A model generated the notes under the pieces. It did not search any database and was not told where the DNA came from. It saw nothing but the letters and a program-made list of their open reading frames with translations. Positions 21,632 through 27,979 of a stretch of 31,835 bases of DNA are shown piece by piece. The stretch comes from CF-118 sp035689345 (GTDB lineage Bacteria > Chloroflexota > Dormibacteria > Dormibacterales > Dormibacteraceae): assembly GCA_035689345.1 (NCBI GenBank), contig DASSLR010000002.1:1-31835 (forward strand). The letters are read 5' to 3'. Made by a program: the position numbers and the translations under genes. The stretch's first letter is position 1, and the number at the start of each line of letters is the position of its first letter.

Positions 21632-21973
21632 ATGTCTGACGTCCAGGTGACCCCTCAGCAGATCTTCGACCAGATGCCCAACGCCATCGTGCCTGAGAAA
21701 GCGGGCAGCACCAAGGCGATGATCCAGTTCGACCTCTCGGGCGACCAGGGCGGCAAGTGGTGGGTGAAAATCCACGACGGGAAGGCCGAATCGGGCTCAG
21801 GGGATGCGCCCGAGACGCCGCAGCTGACCCTCATGGCCGACGCCTCGGATTACGTGAGGATTTCCCTCGGCCAGCTCGACGGCACAGCCGCCTTCATGCA
21901 GGGTAAGCTGAAGATCAAAGGCGACATGGGCCTCGCCATCAAGATGGCAAGCCTGTTCCGCCGGCCCAGCTGA
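21632..21973 (+). CDS. SCP2 sterol-carrier-domain protein
   Basis: This 113-residue single-domain protein matches SCP2: VTPQQIFDQMPNAI, then IQFDLSGDQGGKWWVKIHDGKAE, PQLTLMADASDYVRISLGQLDGTAAFMQGKLKIKGDMGLAIKMASLF. The last block is the hydrophobic-ligand part of the fold. Such domains bind lipids or acyl-CoA. A perfect AGGAGG at 21621-21626 is 5 bases before the ATG at 21632, in contrast to the leaderless genes nearby, and a TAAGAT at 21580-21585 could be its -10. It stands alone, with hairpins downstream. The ligand is unknown. Confidence 0.92.
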   Translation: MSDVQVTPQQIFDQMPNAIVPEKAGSTKAMIQFDLSGDQGGKWWVKIHDGKAESGSGDAPETPQLTLMADASDYVRISLGQLDGTAAFMQGKLKIKGDMGLAIKMASLFRRPS

Positions 21974-21999
21974 CAACCCACATCTAGCCTCTCACCCCA

Positions 22000-22034
22000 C
22001 CGTCTCCCTTCCGCCGGCTGCGGGAGGGAGGCGG
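22000..22034. terminator. 15-bp stem-loop after the SCP2 gene
   Basis: Arms 22000-22014 and 22020-22034 pair over 15 positions (two of them G-U in one strand sense) around the loop CGGCT. It lies 27 bases after the SCP2 stop. There is no U-run, so a terminator role is only likely, not shown. The 185-bp gap 21974-22158 otherwise holds the next hairpin and no gene. Confidence 0.5.
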
Positions 22035-22043
22035 GTCTAAGGT

Positions 22044-22065
22044 CACAAGGGGAGCCCCCCTTGTG
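22044..22065. terminator. 9-bp stem-loop between the SCP2 and lipoprotein genes
   Basis: CACAAGGGG (22044-22052) pairs perfectly with CCCCTTGTG (22057-22065) around AGCC. It sits between two convergent genes and could serve both strands. No U-run follows on either strand. Confidence 0.45.
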
Positions 22066-22158
22066 GGAAACCCCCCGAGCCCGGCGACGCTACTTGACCA
22101 AGTGCAACGTGGAGTCATGGCTCGGCGAAGCCGAGCCAACCCCGCGACGCCTAGAGCC

Positions 22159-22761
22159 CTAGGTGAAAAACTTCCACGTGTCGAGGCGCGGCGCCATCGC
22201 GGCCTCGAGGTCCAGGTTGCCCGCGCCCGACCGCAGCTCGAGCACGACCACGTGGTTCTTGGTCAGGGCGATGCGACGCCCGTCGCCCAGGCGCATGGCC
22301 TCGAGCGAGTTGCCCCAGGTGATCGAGTCGCCCGGCGAGGGCAGCGGGTTGAGGTTCGAATGCATCCAGTCGCCCAGGGACGTCGCTCCGTTGCGCTGAT
22401 ACGTGTAGACGATCATCAGCCCGAACAGGCCGGCGTCGGCGCCCGAGCAGACCGGCTGCGGGCTCTGGCCCTTCGCCACCGACGGGATCACGCATGGGAA
22501 GTTGGTGATGTCGAACACCAGGTCCAGCTCGGGCGGGTTCGGCACCGACTGGGCCCGGAGGTTGTACTTCCAGGTCCCGGGGTAGCAGAAGCCCCACCCG
22601 GCCACGTTGTCCTCGAACGCATGATCTCCGTTCTGGCACTTGAGATCCGAGCCGATCTGGCTCACACTCGGGGTTGCGCGTACAGCGGGGGAGCCTAACT
22701 GGCAGGCAGCCAGGAGGATTGGCAGCAGGGGAATGGCGAGCAATCGCACGTATCGGGGCAC
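22159..22761 (-). CDS. Putative lipoprotein of unknown function
   Basis: The 200-residue product begins MPRYVRLLAIPLLPILLAAC, a lipoprotein signal with lipobox LAAC and the lipidated Cys at residue 20, so it is expected at the outer face of the membrane. The mature part has several Cys (CQNGDHAFED, GWGFCYPGTWKYNL, FPCVIPS, PVCSGAD) that may form disulphides, and no domain I recognise. The GTG at 22761 is chosen because the signal starts exactly there; the in-frame extension upstream has no signal-like features. It is divergent from the zinc-finger gene at 22856. Confidence 0.75.
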   Translation of the reverse strand: MPRYVRLLAIPLLPILLAACQLGSPAVRATPSVSQIGSDLKCQNGDHAFEDNVAGWGFCYPGTWKYNLRAQSVPNPPELDLVFDITNFPCVIPSVAKGQSPQPVCSGADAGLFGLMIVYTYQRNGATSLGDWMHSNLNPLPSPGDSITWGNSLEAMRLGDGRRIALTKNHVVVLELRSGAGNLDLEAAMAPRLDTWKFFT

Positions 22762-22855
22762 TGTTTCGGACCCGAGTATGCCGGTACGAGTGGGCGTTCT
22801 GTCCAAGAATCGAACGGTTGCTCCGAGCGGTATTAACGGCAGAAGGGGAGAAATC

Positions 22856-23251
22856 ATGGGTTCACGGAAGCGTCCTGACGAGGAGCCTGAGGCAAAGCTC
22901 GAGGCGAGCAAGCGTCAGCTGGAGCTGCTGGCGTCGGCGTTCGGAGAAGAGGGCGGGCTGCACAAGCCGCTGGCCGACAGCGTCGGCGGCGTGATCATGT
23001 CGATTGCCGAGGACGTCGACCTCGCCCAGGCCCTGTCCGACCGCGAGACGACCGACATCCTGGTGCATCTGCTCGACCAGAACAGAGAGCAGGTGGAGCG
23101 CGCGCTGGAGCGCGTGCGCGAGGGCGCATACGGCATGTGCGAGGACTGCGGGCACCGCATCCCCGCGGACCGGCTGCGCTACCAGCCGGCGGCCACCAGG
23201 TGCGTGGAGTGCCAGGGCCGCTGGGACCGGGTCAACGGCCGAACGGCTTAG
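22856..23251 (+). CDS. DksA/TraR-type zinc-finger protein
   Basis: The 131-residue protein has a long helical, coiled-coil-like N-terminal part and a C-terminal four-cysteine finger: C95-x2-C98 (CEDCGHRI) and C116-x2-C119 (CVECQ). GAYGMCEDCGHRIPADRLRY is the standard DksA/TraR finger. DksA-type proteins act in the secondary channel of RNA polymerase, but many short actinobacterial ones are untested. The coiled-coil tip DxxDxA of true DksA is not obvious; the region has EDVDLAQALSDRET instead. AGGGGAG about 6 bases before the ATG is a good ribosome site. It converges on the small membrane protein with 10 bases between. Confidence 0.87.
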   Translation: MGSRKRPDEEPEAKLEASKRQLELLASAFGEEGGLHKPLADSVGGVIMSIAEDVDLAQALSDRETTDILVHLLDQNREQVERALERVREGAYGMCEDCGHRIPADRLRYQPAATRCVECQGRWDRVNGRTA

Positions 23252-23261
23252 TTAGCTCGCC

Positions 23262-23456
23262 CTAAGCGCGGCGCGGGCGGCGGAGCAGCACGGCGGCGCC
23301 GAGGATCAGCGCGGCCGCGACGAGGCCGGTGCCGATCCAGAACCAGTGCATGTCGCCGGTCATGAAGCTGCCCTTGATGTAGCCCAGGCCCTGGCCGATC
23401 CAGACCGCGCCGGTCAGGAACATGATCACGGCGATGACGATCGCGCCCGTTTTCAT
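23262..23456 (-). CDS. Small two-helix membrane protein
   Basis: The 64-residue protein has two membrane segments, about 4-24 (GAIVIAVIMFLTGAVWIGQG) and 40-58 (FWIGTGLVAAALILGAAVL). They are joined by a short loop, KGSFMTGDMHW, and followed by a basic tail (RRPRRA). The VWIGQGLGxxxGSFMTG pattern is one I recall from small uncharacterised proteins of GC-rich Terrabacteria. No function is assigned. The ATG at 23456 follows CCGAGCG, a weak ribosome site. Confidence 0.72.
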   Translation of the reverse strand: MKTGAIVIAVIMFLTGAVWIGQGLGYIKGSFMTGDMHWFWIGTGLVAAALILGAAVLLRRPRRA

Positions 23457-23493
23457 CGCTCGGATTACACCTCTCTGTTACTCGACCCCCACC

Positions 23494-23561
23494 CGGCGCT
23501 TCGCGCCGACACCGCTAGCCGCCGCGCGGAGCGCGGTGGCGCAGCGCCCCCCCAATGGGGG
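23494..23561. terminator. Three consecutive stem-loops between aldehyde dehydrogenase and the small membrane protein
   Basis: Hairpin A is 23494-23508 (CGGCGC, loop TTC, GCGCCG). Hairpin B is 23518-23540 (10-bp arms, one G-T pair, loop GGA). Hairpin C is 23549-23561 (CCCCC, AAT, GGGGG). The aldehyde dehydrogenase stop is at 23565, so transcripts of that gene meet hairpin C within 4 bases. There is no U-run. The 108-bp gap holds no gene. Confidence 0.5.
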
Positions 23562-23564
23562 AGG

Positions 23565-24995
23565 TTAGACGCCTCCGTAGACGACCGACTTCTCCTCCGT
23601 GTACTGCAGGAAAGCCTCGACGCCATGCTCCTTGCCGAAACCTGACTGCTTGGTGCCACCAAAGGGAAGCTCGTCGTGCGCGATCTGCAGCGCGTTGACC
23701 CACGTGTAGCCGGCCTCGAGCTCATTCACCGCGCGGCGGGCGGCGGCCATGTTCGCCGTCCAGATGGACGAACCGAGCCCGAACTGCGAGTCGTTGGCGA
23801 GGCGTAGTCCCTCGTCGAGGTCCTTGATCCTGCGCACGGGCAGCGCGGGACCGAAGACCTCTTCCGTCCACATGCGCGCACCGTCCGGCACGTCCTCGAG
23901 GATCGTCGGTTCGATGAACCAGCCCTTGTCGTACTCGGATCCCTTGGGCCGGCCGCCGCCGTAGAGGACCCTGGCGCCGCGGTCGATGGCGTCCTTGACC
24001 TGCGCCTCGACCTCCGCCCTCTGCGTCTCCGTGTGCATGGGGCCCATGCGGCTGTCCTTGTCGAGACCGTTTCCCGGCTTGAGCTTCGAGGCGCGGGCGA
24101 CGAGCTTCTCCAGCAGAGGCGCATAGGCGGCCTCCTGGATGTAGAGCCGCTTCACCGCCAGGCACGCCTGGCCGCAGTTGAAGAAGCGGCCGACCGAGAT
24201 GGCGCGGGCCGCTGCCTCGAGGTCCGCGTCGTCGAGGACGATGCACGGGTCGCTGCCGCCGAGCTCGAGCGTCACCTTTTTCAGGCCTTCGGCGGCGCGG
24301 GCCATGACCTTGCGCCCGGTCGGCGTCGAGCCCGTGAGGGCGATCTTGCGGATGAGCGGGTGGCCGACGATGGCGTCGCCCGTGGCCGGTCCGAGGACGA
24401 CGTTGACGACGCCCTCCGGCAGGCCGCCTTCGATGAGCGCCTCGATGCACGCGAGCGTCGCCAGCGGGGTCGTGCTCGCGGGCTTGAGGACGACGGTGTT
24501 TCCCGCCGCGATGGCGGGCGCGACCTTGTTGGCCGCCAGCGTCAGGGGGAAGTTCCACGGCACGATGGCGCCGCACACCCCGATGGGCCGGCGCACGACC
24601 AGCCCGTAGGTGGTGGTGTCGGGCAGCGACACCTGCTCACCGTGAACTTTGTCCGCGAGGTCGGCAAACCACGCGATGTTCTCGCCGAAACGCTGGGCCT
24701 CGATGCGCGATTCGAGGAGCGTCTTGCCCTGCTCCTTGGTCAGGATGGGCGCGATCTCCTCGACCTTGCCCAGCATGTGATGCGCCGCCTTGTGCAGGAT
24801 CTCCGCGCGTTTGTTGGGCGGCAGCTTCGACCAGGTGGTGAACGCCTTCGCCGCCGCTTTCGCCGCGCGGTCGACGTCCGCGACGTCGCCGAACGGAACC
24901 TCGTCGACAACTTCGCCGGTGGCCGGGTTGCGGACCTCGTAGGTCTTGCCGGATGCGGCCTTCGTCCTTTCGCTTTCGATGATCATCGTCGCCAT
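23565..24995 (-). CDS. NAD(P)-dependent aldehyde dehydrogenase
   Basis: This 476-residue protein is a complete ALDH-superfamily enzyme, oxidising an aldehyde to the acid. It has GAIVPWNFPL with N148, K171 in LKPAS, catalytic-base E244 in TLELGGSDP, and nucleophile C278 in FNCGQACLAVKR. The late motifs EEVFGPALPV and NALQIAHDELPFGGTKQSGFG are present. The GQAC...KR pattern and length resemble the succinate-semialdehyde dehydrogenase branch, but the substrate cannot be fixed. An ATG at 24986 is an alternative start. It is divergent from the enoyl-CoA hydratase with 15 bases between, so both promoters overlap. It could serve fatty-aldehyde products, but this is inference. Confidence 0.93.
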   Translation of the reverse strand: MATMIIESERTKAASGKTYEVRNPATGEVVDEVPFGDVADVDRAAKAAAKAFTTWSKLPPNKRAEILHKAAHHMLGKVEEIAPILTKEQGKTLLESRIEAQRFGENIAWFADLADKVHGEQVSLPDTTTYGLVVRRPIGVCGAIVPWNFPLTLAANKVAPAIAAGNTVVLKPASTTPLATLACIEALIEGGLPEGVVNVVLGPATGDAIVGHPLIRKIALTGSTPTGRKVMARAAEGLKKVTLELGGSDPCIVLDDADLEAAARAISVGRFFNCGQACLAVKRLYIQEAAYAPLLEKLVARASKLKPGNGLDKDSRMGPMHTETQRAEVEAQVKDAIDRGARVLYGGGRPKGSEYDKGWFIEPTILEDVPDGARMWTEEVFGPALPVRRIKDLDEGLRLANDSQFGLGSSIWTANMAAARRAVNELEAGYTWVNALQIAHDELPFGGTKQSGFGKEHGVEAFLQYTEEKSVVYGGV

Positions 24996-24998
24996 AGG

Positions 24999-25004
24999 AA
25001 TAAT
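24999..25004 (+). promoter_or_regulatory. -10 element of the enoyl-CoA hydratase gene, leaderless type
   Basis: AATAAT (5 of 6 to TATAAT) lies 6 bases before the ATG at 25011. It is inside the 15-bp gap to the divergent aldehyde dehydrogenase. A -35 for it would have to lie within that gene. Confidence 0.45.
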
Positions 25005-25010
25005 GGTGGC

Positions 25011-25787
25011 ATGTCAGTAAGACTCGAGAAAGAAGGCAAGGTCGGCGTCATCGTCCTGGACAAGCCGCCGGCCAACGGCTACGACCACGCGTTCCTGCGC
25101 GAGTTCGCCAGCGCCATCGATGATGCGCGGCTGGACGACGAAGTCCGAAATGTCGTGGTGACCAGCGCATCGGAGAAGTTCTTCTGCGCCGGAGCCGACG
25201 TTACCGCGTTCGCGGCAGGGAATCCCCGCCAGCGGTTCATGATCCCGTTGCTGGCGCATGAAGCCTTCCGCAAGATGGAGAACTCTCCGCTCGTCTTCAT
25301 CGCCGCCATCTCGGGCCACTGTCTGGGCGGCGGATTGGAGCTGGCGCTCGCCTGCGACCTGCGTTTCGCCGCTGAAGGCGGCTACCAGATCGGCCTGCCT
25401 GAGGTGAACCTGGGGCTCTTCCCAGGGTCGGGCGGCACGCAGCGGCTGCCCAGGCGTATCGGCCTGGCCAGGGCCATCGACTTCATCGTCAACGCCACCA
25501 CGCTCAAGCCGGCGGAGGCGAAGGAGGCGGGCCTGGTGGATCGCCTCTTCCCCGACGCAGCCGCGTGTCGCGCGGGCGCGATCGAGTACGCAGCGAGGCT
25601 CGGCGAGGGACCGAGCGTGGCGATCGGACACGCGAAGCTTGCGGCGACCCTCGGCTACGGCGGTCCCATCGACCTCGGCCTGGCGCTCGAGCGCGAAGCG
25701 ATCGGCCGGGTGTTCGTCAGCGACGACGCCGACGAGGGCATCAAGGCGTTCACCGAGAAGCGCAAGGCGGCTTTCGAAGGCCGGTAG
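25011..25787 (+). CDS. Enoyl-CoA hydratase/isomerase family protein
   Basis: This 258-residue crotonase-fold protein has the oxyanion-hole part FFCAGADVTAF at about 57-67 and the active-site block AAISGHCLGGGLELAL with E110. The second catalytic Glu is E131 in GLPEVNLGLFPGSGGTQRL. Both glutamates of true enoyl-CoA hydratases are present, so hydration of a trans-2-enoyl-CoA in fatty-acid breakdown is likely. ATG at 25011 is the start; the long open frame upstream is antisense to the aldehyde dehydrogenase and is rejected. The coding end touches the TAGAAT that may drive the next micro-ORF. Confidence 0.93.
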   Translation: MSVRLEKEGKVGVIVLDKPPANGYDHAFLREFASAIDDARLDDEVRNVVVTSASEKFFCAGADVTAFAAGNPRQRFMIPLLAHEAFRKMENSPLVFIAAISGHCLGGGLELALACDLRFAAEGGYQIGLPEVNLGLFPGSGGTQRLPRRIGLARAIDFIVNATTLKPAEAKEAGLVDRLFPDAAACRAGAIEYAARLGEGPSVAIGHAKLAATLGYGGPIDLGLALEREAIGRVFVSDDADEGIKAFTEKRKAAFEGR

Positions 25788-25793
25788 TAGAAT
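25788..25793 (+). promoter_or_regulatory. -10 element upstream of the 19-codon micro-ORF and rsgA
   Basis: TAGAAT begins at the base after the enoyl-CoA hydratase stop codon. A start of transcription near 25800 would give a leader of about 24 bases carrying AAGGAGG. No convincing -35 is present. Confidence 0.4.
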
Positions 25794-25823
25794 CCGGGCA
25801 TCAAAACAAGGAGGCAGTGCCAT

Positions 25824-25883
25824 ATGGCTGAAGTTGTCGTGACCGCATCCCGGCCGTCGGCCGCCTCCGGAGCCGCCATCTAG
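25824..25883 (+). CDS. 19-codon micro-ORF with strong ribosome binding site, upstream of rsgA
   Basis: ATG at 25824 is preceded by AAGGAGG at 25808-25814, the strongest ribosome site in this part of the window, 9 bases away. The frame encodes MAEVVVTASRPSAASGAAI and ends with TAG at 25883. It is too short to recognise and has no membrane segment. It lies 61 bases before the rsgA start, with a GGGCGG/CCGCCC hairpin between. It could be a leader peptide controlling rsgA, a small functional peptide, or a chance frame with the AAGGAGG serving something else. No amino-acid run of the classic attenuation kind is present. Confidence 0.4.
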   Translation: MAEVVVTASRPSAASGAAI

Positions 25884-25902
25884 GCTCGTCCTCCTCCGGT
25901 TC

Positions 25903-25921
25903 GGGCGGACCGATACCGCCC
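25903..25921 (+). promoter_or_regulatory. Stem-loop between the micro-ORF and rsgA
   Basis: GGGCGG (25903-25908) pairs with CCGCCC (25916-25921) around ACCGATA. It lies 20 bases after the micro-ORF stop and 11 before the GGAGG of rsgA. It may be an attenuator or mRNA stabiliser; chance is also possible in GC-rich DNA. Confidence 0.35.
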
Positions 25922-25944
25922 ACCCCTATTCCGGAGGTTTCGCG

Positions 25945-27018
25945 TTGTCCACGAGTTTCAATCCCCGGCTCGCATCGCTGGGCTGGGATTCATATTTCGC
26001 CGAACGCTTCGAGCCGTTCGCGGCCGAGGGCCTGCAGCCCGCGCGCGTCGCGGCCGACTACGGAGCCGAATATCTCGTCCACACCGCGGCGGACACCACG
26101 CGCGCGGTCATGGGCCGGCGCCTGCGCGCCGAAGGCACGGTCATGCCCGCGGTCGGAGACTGGGTCGGCGTGCTGCCGCGCGCCTGGGAGACGCCGGCGG
26201 TCATCCACGAGGTCGTCGAACGACGGACGTCGTTCTCCCGCAAGGTCGTGCACCGCGAAGCTCGCGAGCAGGTGCTGGCCGCCAACGTCGATGTCGCCTT
26301 CGTCGTGGCGTCGGCGCAGGACGTGAACGTCAGGCGCATCGAGCGCTACCTCGCCATGGCCTGGCAGAGCGGCGCAGTGCCCGCGGTGGTTCTGACCAAG
26401 TCCGACCTGGCCGGTTCGGTCGACGACATTCGCTTCGAGGTCGAGGCCGTGGCCGCGGGCGCGCCAGTGCTGCCGACCAGCGCGGTCACGGGCGATGGGG
26501 TCGACGCCGTCGCGGCGCAGCTGGCCGGTGCACGCACCGGCGTCCTTCTGGGGCCGTCCGGCGCGGGCAAGTCGACGCTCATCAACCGCATGGCCGGCGA
26601 GGACGTCATGCGCACGCGTGAGGTCTTTCGCACCGGCGAAGGCCGGCACATGACCTCACATCGCGAGCTGATCGAGCTGCCAGGAGGTGGCCTCATCGTC
26701 GACACGCCCGGCCTGCGCGAGGCCCAGCTGTGGGCGGGCGATGGTGCGCTCGACAGTCTTTTCGAGGACATCGAGCAGCTCGTGCTGCAGTGCCGGTTCC
26801 CGGACTGCGAGCACCGCACGGAGCCCGGTTGCGCGATCAAGGCCGCACTGGCCGACGGAAGCCTCGACGCAGGCAGGCTCGCCAGCTACCGCAAGCTGCA
26901 GCGCGAGCTCCGAGCCGTCGCGGCGCGAAGCGACGCTCGCCTACGTGCGGACGAGCGTCGCAAATGGCGCCAGATCACCATCAACAATCGCGCGAGGGAA
27001 CGCTACTTGCGGCGGTGA
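25945..27018 (+). CDS. rsgA: Ribosome small-subunit-dependent GTPase A
   Basis: This 357-residue protein is a circularly permuted GTPase that helps the 30S ribosomal subunit mature. It has an N-terminal OB-like part, then G4 TKSD at 151-154, G1 GPSGAGKST at 203-211 and G3 DTPG at 253-256, in the permuted order. A zinc site follows with C283, C288, H290 and C296 (CRFPDCEHRTEPGC), then a basic C-terminal helix (RKWRQITINNRARERYLRR). The start is TTG at 25945, with GGAGG at 25932-25936, 8 bases away. The micro-ORF lies just upstream and may be in the same transcript. Confidence 0.96.
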   Translation: MSTSFNPRLASLGWDSYFAERFEPFAAEGLQPARVAADYGAEYLVHTAADTTRAVMGRRLRAEGTVMPAVGDWVGVLPRAWETPAVIHEVVERRTSFSRKVVHREAREQVLAANVDVAFVVASAQDVNVRRIERYLAMAWQSGAVPAVVLTKSDLAGSVDDIRFEVEAVAAGAPVLPTSAVTGDGVDAVAAQLAGARTGVLLGPSGAGKSTLINRMAGEDVMRTREVFRTGEGRHMTSHRELIELPGGGLIVDTPGLREAQLWAGDGALDSLFEDIEQLVLQCRFPDCEHRTEPGCAIKAALADGSLDAGRLASYRKLQRELRAVAARSDARLRADERRKWRQITINNRARERYLRR

Positions 27019-27019
27019 A
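27001..27019 (+). repeat. 19-bp direct repeat, copy 1 (end of rsgA)
   Basis: CGCTACTTGCGGCGGTGAA forms the last codons and stop of rsgA and recurs exactly 94 bases downstream. It flanks one side of the palindrome cluster. Confidence 0.8.
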
Positions 27020-27033
27020 GGAAGCGGGAATTC

Positions 27034-27053
27034 CGCGTTTGCATGCAAACGCG
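27034..27053. repeat. Perfect 20-bp palindrome after rsgA
   Basis: CGCGTTTGCATGCAAACGCG is identical to its reverse complement. It lies 15 bases after the rsgA stop, in the 78-bp gap to the convergent secreted-protein gene. It could form an 8-bp stem with a TGCA loop in RNA, acting as bidirectional terminator, or be a protein site. No gene is present in the gap. Confidence 0.75.
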
Positions 27054-27074
27054 TGAAATCCGCGCGAAATACCC

Positions 27075-27093
27075 CGCGTTTGTATGCAATCGC
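27075..27093. repeat. Second, imperfect copy of the rsgA palindrome
   Basis: CGCGTTTGTATGCAATCGC matches the first 19 bases of the upstream palindrome except for two bases. It begins 41 bases after it and ends next to the second copy of the 19-bp direct repeat. Confidence 0.65.
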
Positions 27094-27094
27094 T

Positions 27095-27113
27095 CGCTAC
27101 TTGCGGCGGTGAA
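27095..27113 (+). repeat. 19-bp direct repeat, copy 2 (end of the secreted-protein gene)
   Basis: This is an exact second copy of the 19 bases at 27001. Here it covers the stop and last codons (HRRK) of the minus-strand gene, so the same DNA ends two convergent genes in different frames and strands. Confidence 0.8.
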
Positions 27114-27546
27114 TGCCATCCCAGAAGGGGATCCTGCCTTTCGCGATCCGGTCGAGGATGCGGTCGGCGCGCGCCTGCGTGATCTGCTTGTGGTCGACCA
27201 GCTGCTCCAGCCGCGGCTTCAGGTTGGCGGCGAGCTTCGCCGCGAACTGCGCCTGCGTCATGCCCTTGTCCTTGGCCAGGTCGGACACCTTCTGACCTTT
27301 CTTGAGGTCGGCGACCAGGTTGCCCTCGGGCATGCCGAGGACGTCCGCCTCGGCCTCGAGCACGGCCTGCCTGACCAGCTTGCGGTCGGCGTGACGGTCG
27401 GCGTTTGACGGCGCGGTGCTCGACGCGGTGGGGCTCGGGCTCGGCGAAGCCGCCTGGGCCAGGCCGCCCGCCACGCCGAGGCTCAACAGGGCCGCGGCCA
27501 TGCCGCTGCCCACGACTTTCAATGCAACGCCTGCGAACGGGGTCAT
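27097..27546 (-). CDS. Secreted helical protein of unknown function (DUF2680/YckD-like pattern)
   Basis: The 149-residue product starts MTPFAGVALKVVGSGMAAAL with a signal peptide likely cut after LAQAA. A Ser/Pro/Thr-rich linker follows (SPSPSPTASSTAPS). The mature part is helical: AVLEAEADVLGMPEGNLVADLKKGQKVSDLAKDKGMTQAQFAAKL (quoted here only as its order of blocks: VLGMPEGNLVADLKKG, VSDLAKDKGMTQAQF), then QITQARADRILDRI. The blocks 'LGM...L...LKxGxxxxxLAxxxGxxxxxL' and 'ITQxxADxIL' are typical of small secreted proteins seen in actinobacteria and of YckD-like proteins. ATG at 27546 is preferred, 9 bases after GAGGAG. A start at 27597 would add residues before the signal. Confidence 0.72.
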   Translation of the reverse strand: MTPFAGVALKVVGSGMAAALLSLGVAGGLAQAASPSPSPTASSTAPSNADRHADRKLVRQAVLEAEADVLGMPEGNLVADLKKGQKVSDLAKDKGMTQAQFAAKLAANLKPRLEQLVDHKQITQARADRILDRIAKGRIPFWDGIHRRK

Positions 27547-27572
27547 CGTGCACATCTCCTCATCGCTTGTTT

Positions 27573-27591
27573 CTCGCCCTTGTCGGGCGAG
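27573..27591 (-). promoter_or_regulatory. 7-bp stem-loop in the leader of the secreted-protein gene
   Basis: CTCGCCC (27573-27579) pairs with GGGCGAG (27585-27591) around a 5-base loop. It lies 27 bases upstream of the ATG at 27546, just before GAGGAG on the mRNA. If transcribed, it could insulate or control that ribosome site; it may equally mark the end of the convergent or upstream unit. Confidence 0.35.
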
Positions 27592-27634
27592 CATCACGAT
27601 GAGGAGCGCGTGTCAGAGCGTCGTCGGCCGCGGG

Positions 27635-27979
27635 TCAGCCTTTTGTAATCGCGGTCGGTCGCGCGTGCTTCGGCTGATACAGGCCGAGCTCAGCCCCGCT
27701 CGGCAGCTTGAGGTGGACGAGCCGGCCCCAACGCTGCTCACTTATCGGCTCGGTGATGCCCAGCCGCGCCGCGGCCGCCTCGATGTCATCGCACAGCAGG
27801 AAGAGCTCGTGCTTGCCGCCGGTTTCGGCGGGATGCAGGGCGACCTCCGCCGGCGGCAGCGCGAAGATGAGCCAGCCGTCGCCCGCGTCGACCGAGCTGA
27901 ACCCGAGCACGTCGCGAATGAAGGCGCGGTCGGCCTCGGCGTCGCGGCTGTAGATGATGGCGTGGGCGCCGGTGATCAT
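27635..27979 (-). CDS. VOC-superfamily (glyoxalase/dioxygenase-fold) protein
   Basis: This 114-residue single-module protein shows the VOC pattern: MITGAHAIIYSRDAEADRAFIRDVLGF, the core WLIFALPPAEVALHPAETGGKHELFLLCDDIEAAAARL (given in blocks: WLIFALPPAEVALHP, HELFLLCDDIEA), and LPSGAELGLYQPKH at the end. VOC proteins include glyoxalases, epimerases and antibiotic-binding proteins, usually dimers with a metal held by His/Glu; H51, E59 and E101-like positions could be ligands, but I cannot assign a reaction. ATGA at 27976-27979 overlaps the CoA-transferase B stop, so it is the last gene of the aroC unit and may act in the same pathway as the CoA-transferase. Confidence 0.82.
   Translation of the reverse strand: MITGAHAIIYSRDAEADRAFIRDVLGFSSVDAGDGWLIFALPPAEVALHPAETGGKHELFLLCDDIEAAAARLGITEPISEQRWGRLVHLKLPSGAELGLYQPKHARPTAITKG

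Noticed and set aside
24977..24988. Perfect palindrome CGATGATCATCG at the start of the aldehyde dehydrogenase gene as an operator
   Set aside because: It encodes the Met-Ile-Ile start region and a 12-bp palindrome in 30 kb is not surprising; no second copy was seen.
24033..25010. In-frame upstream extension of the enoyl-CoA hydratase
   Set aside because: It is antisense to the aldehyde dehydrogenase; the crotonase fold begins at ATG 25011 with a -10 just before it.
26218..26235. GAACGAC...GTCGTTC inverted repeat as an SOS box
   Set aside because: It is inside rsgA coding sequence and the GAAC/GTTC halves are 10 bases apart rather than 4.
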